Shown here: positions 5,473-5,607 of the stretch, one piece after another
Position numbering within the stretch: position 1 is the stretch's first letter
Layout: each line of letters begins with the position of its first letter
DNA from: Candidatus Njordarchaeota archaeon
GTDB lineage: Archaea > Asgardarchaeota > Njordarchaeia > Njordarchaeales > JAHKLH01
Assembly: GCA_029856635.1 (NCBI GenBank)
Contig: JAHKLH010000108.1
Span: 1-5,607, forward strand
Reading direction: 5' to 3'
DNA length: 5,607 nt
Translations under genes and position numbers: made by a program
Notes under the pieces: model-generated
The model's database searches: none
What the model was told of the DNA's origin: nothing
Seen by the model: the letters and a program-made list of their open reading frames with translations, nothing else

Positions 5473-5607
5473 ATTTCTAAAAGTATTTATTGACATATAA
5501 GTAAATAACCAATGAATACATATGAAATAAATCCACAATTTTAGTTAAACGCTCTTATTTACCTTTTCGCACTTATAAGGTTTTGTGATCATCGATTTTA
5601 TCTGGGG

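Noticed and set aside
5461..5538. N-terminal extension of the RPA-like protein from TTG 5538 or ATG 5496
   Set aside because: The extension is hydrophobic and aromatic, unlike the family, and neither start has a ribosome site, whereas TTG 5460 does and begins right at the conserved helix.
5572..5579. CTTATAAG palindrome as a TATA box for a plus-strand gene beyond the window
   Set aside because: It is plausible but symmetric, so its direction cannot be told, and no start codon follows within the window.
1..5607. CRISPR array, tRNA or rRNA gene, insertion sequence
   Set aside because: I found no regularly spaced repeats, no convincing cloverleaf or conserved rRNA sequence, and no transposase or terminal inverted repeats.

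Overview
The window looks like part of a thermophilic archaeal chromosome, probably from the TACK group. No lineage marker here allows a firmer placement. The evidence is A+T-rich DNA, TATA boxes of the TTTAAA/TTAAATAA type about 26 bp before likely transcript starts, GGTG(A) ribosome-binding sites, frequent AGA/AGG arginine and ATA isoleucine codons, and very tight packing. The gene set is also archaeal: an AbrB/PIN (VapBC) toxin-antitoxin pair, a small one-cluster ferredoxin, and an RPA-like protein with OB folds and a zinc finger.

Layout. (1) Positions 1-2176, plus strand: a two-gene operon. Its promoter is overlapped by a near-perfect 10-bp-arm inverted repeat. The first gene encodes a 616-residue protein of unknown function with a probable longin/roadblock-like N-terminal domain followed by a long helical region. 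The second, 16 bp later and with its own GGTGA site, encodes a single [4Fe-4S] ferredoxin in which Met replaces the usual Pro after the last cysteine ligand. (2) Positions 2183-3590, minus strand, convergent with the ferredoxin and only 6 bp from it: a class I SAM-dependent methyltransferase (TTG start with a strong ribosome site) followed by a Nudix hydrolase of the ADP-ribose pyrophosphatase type. (3) Positions 3591-3780: a divergent intergenic region with the methyltransferase ribosome site and the toxin-antitoxin promoter. (4) Positions 3781-4543, plus strand: AbrB-type antitoxin overlapping a PIN-domain toxin. Three TTGGTAT/ATACCA half-sites around the transcription start are a likely autoregulatory operator. 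The PIN protein appears to lack the second conserved acidic residue. (5) Positions 4544-4635: short intergenic stretch with a T-rich terminator-like tract. (6) Positions 4636-5460, minus strand: the RPA-like protein, probably starting at a TTG with an AGGTG site. (7) Positions 5461-5607: leader and promoter region of that gene, with no further gene visible.

How the genes relate. The VapB/VapC pair acts as one regulated unit. The ferredoxin and the large protein are probably co-transcribed, which hints at a shared but unknown, possibly redox-linked, role. The methyltransferase and Nudix enzyme are probably co-transcribed, without an obvious shared pathway. I do not see a clearly new system. 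The best candidates for something undescribed are the large longin-like protein with its ferredoxin partner and the PIN toxin with an altered active site.
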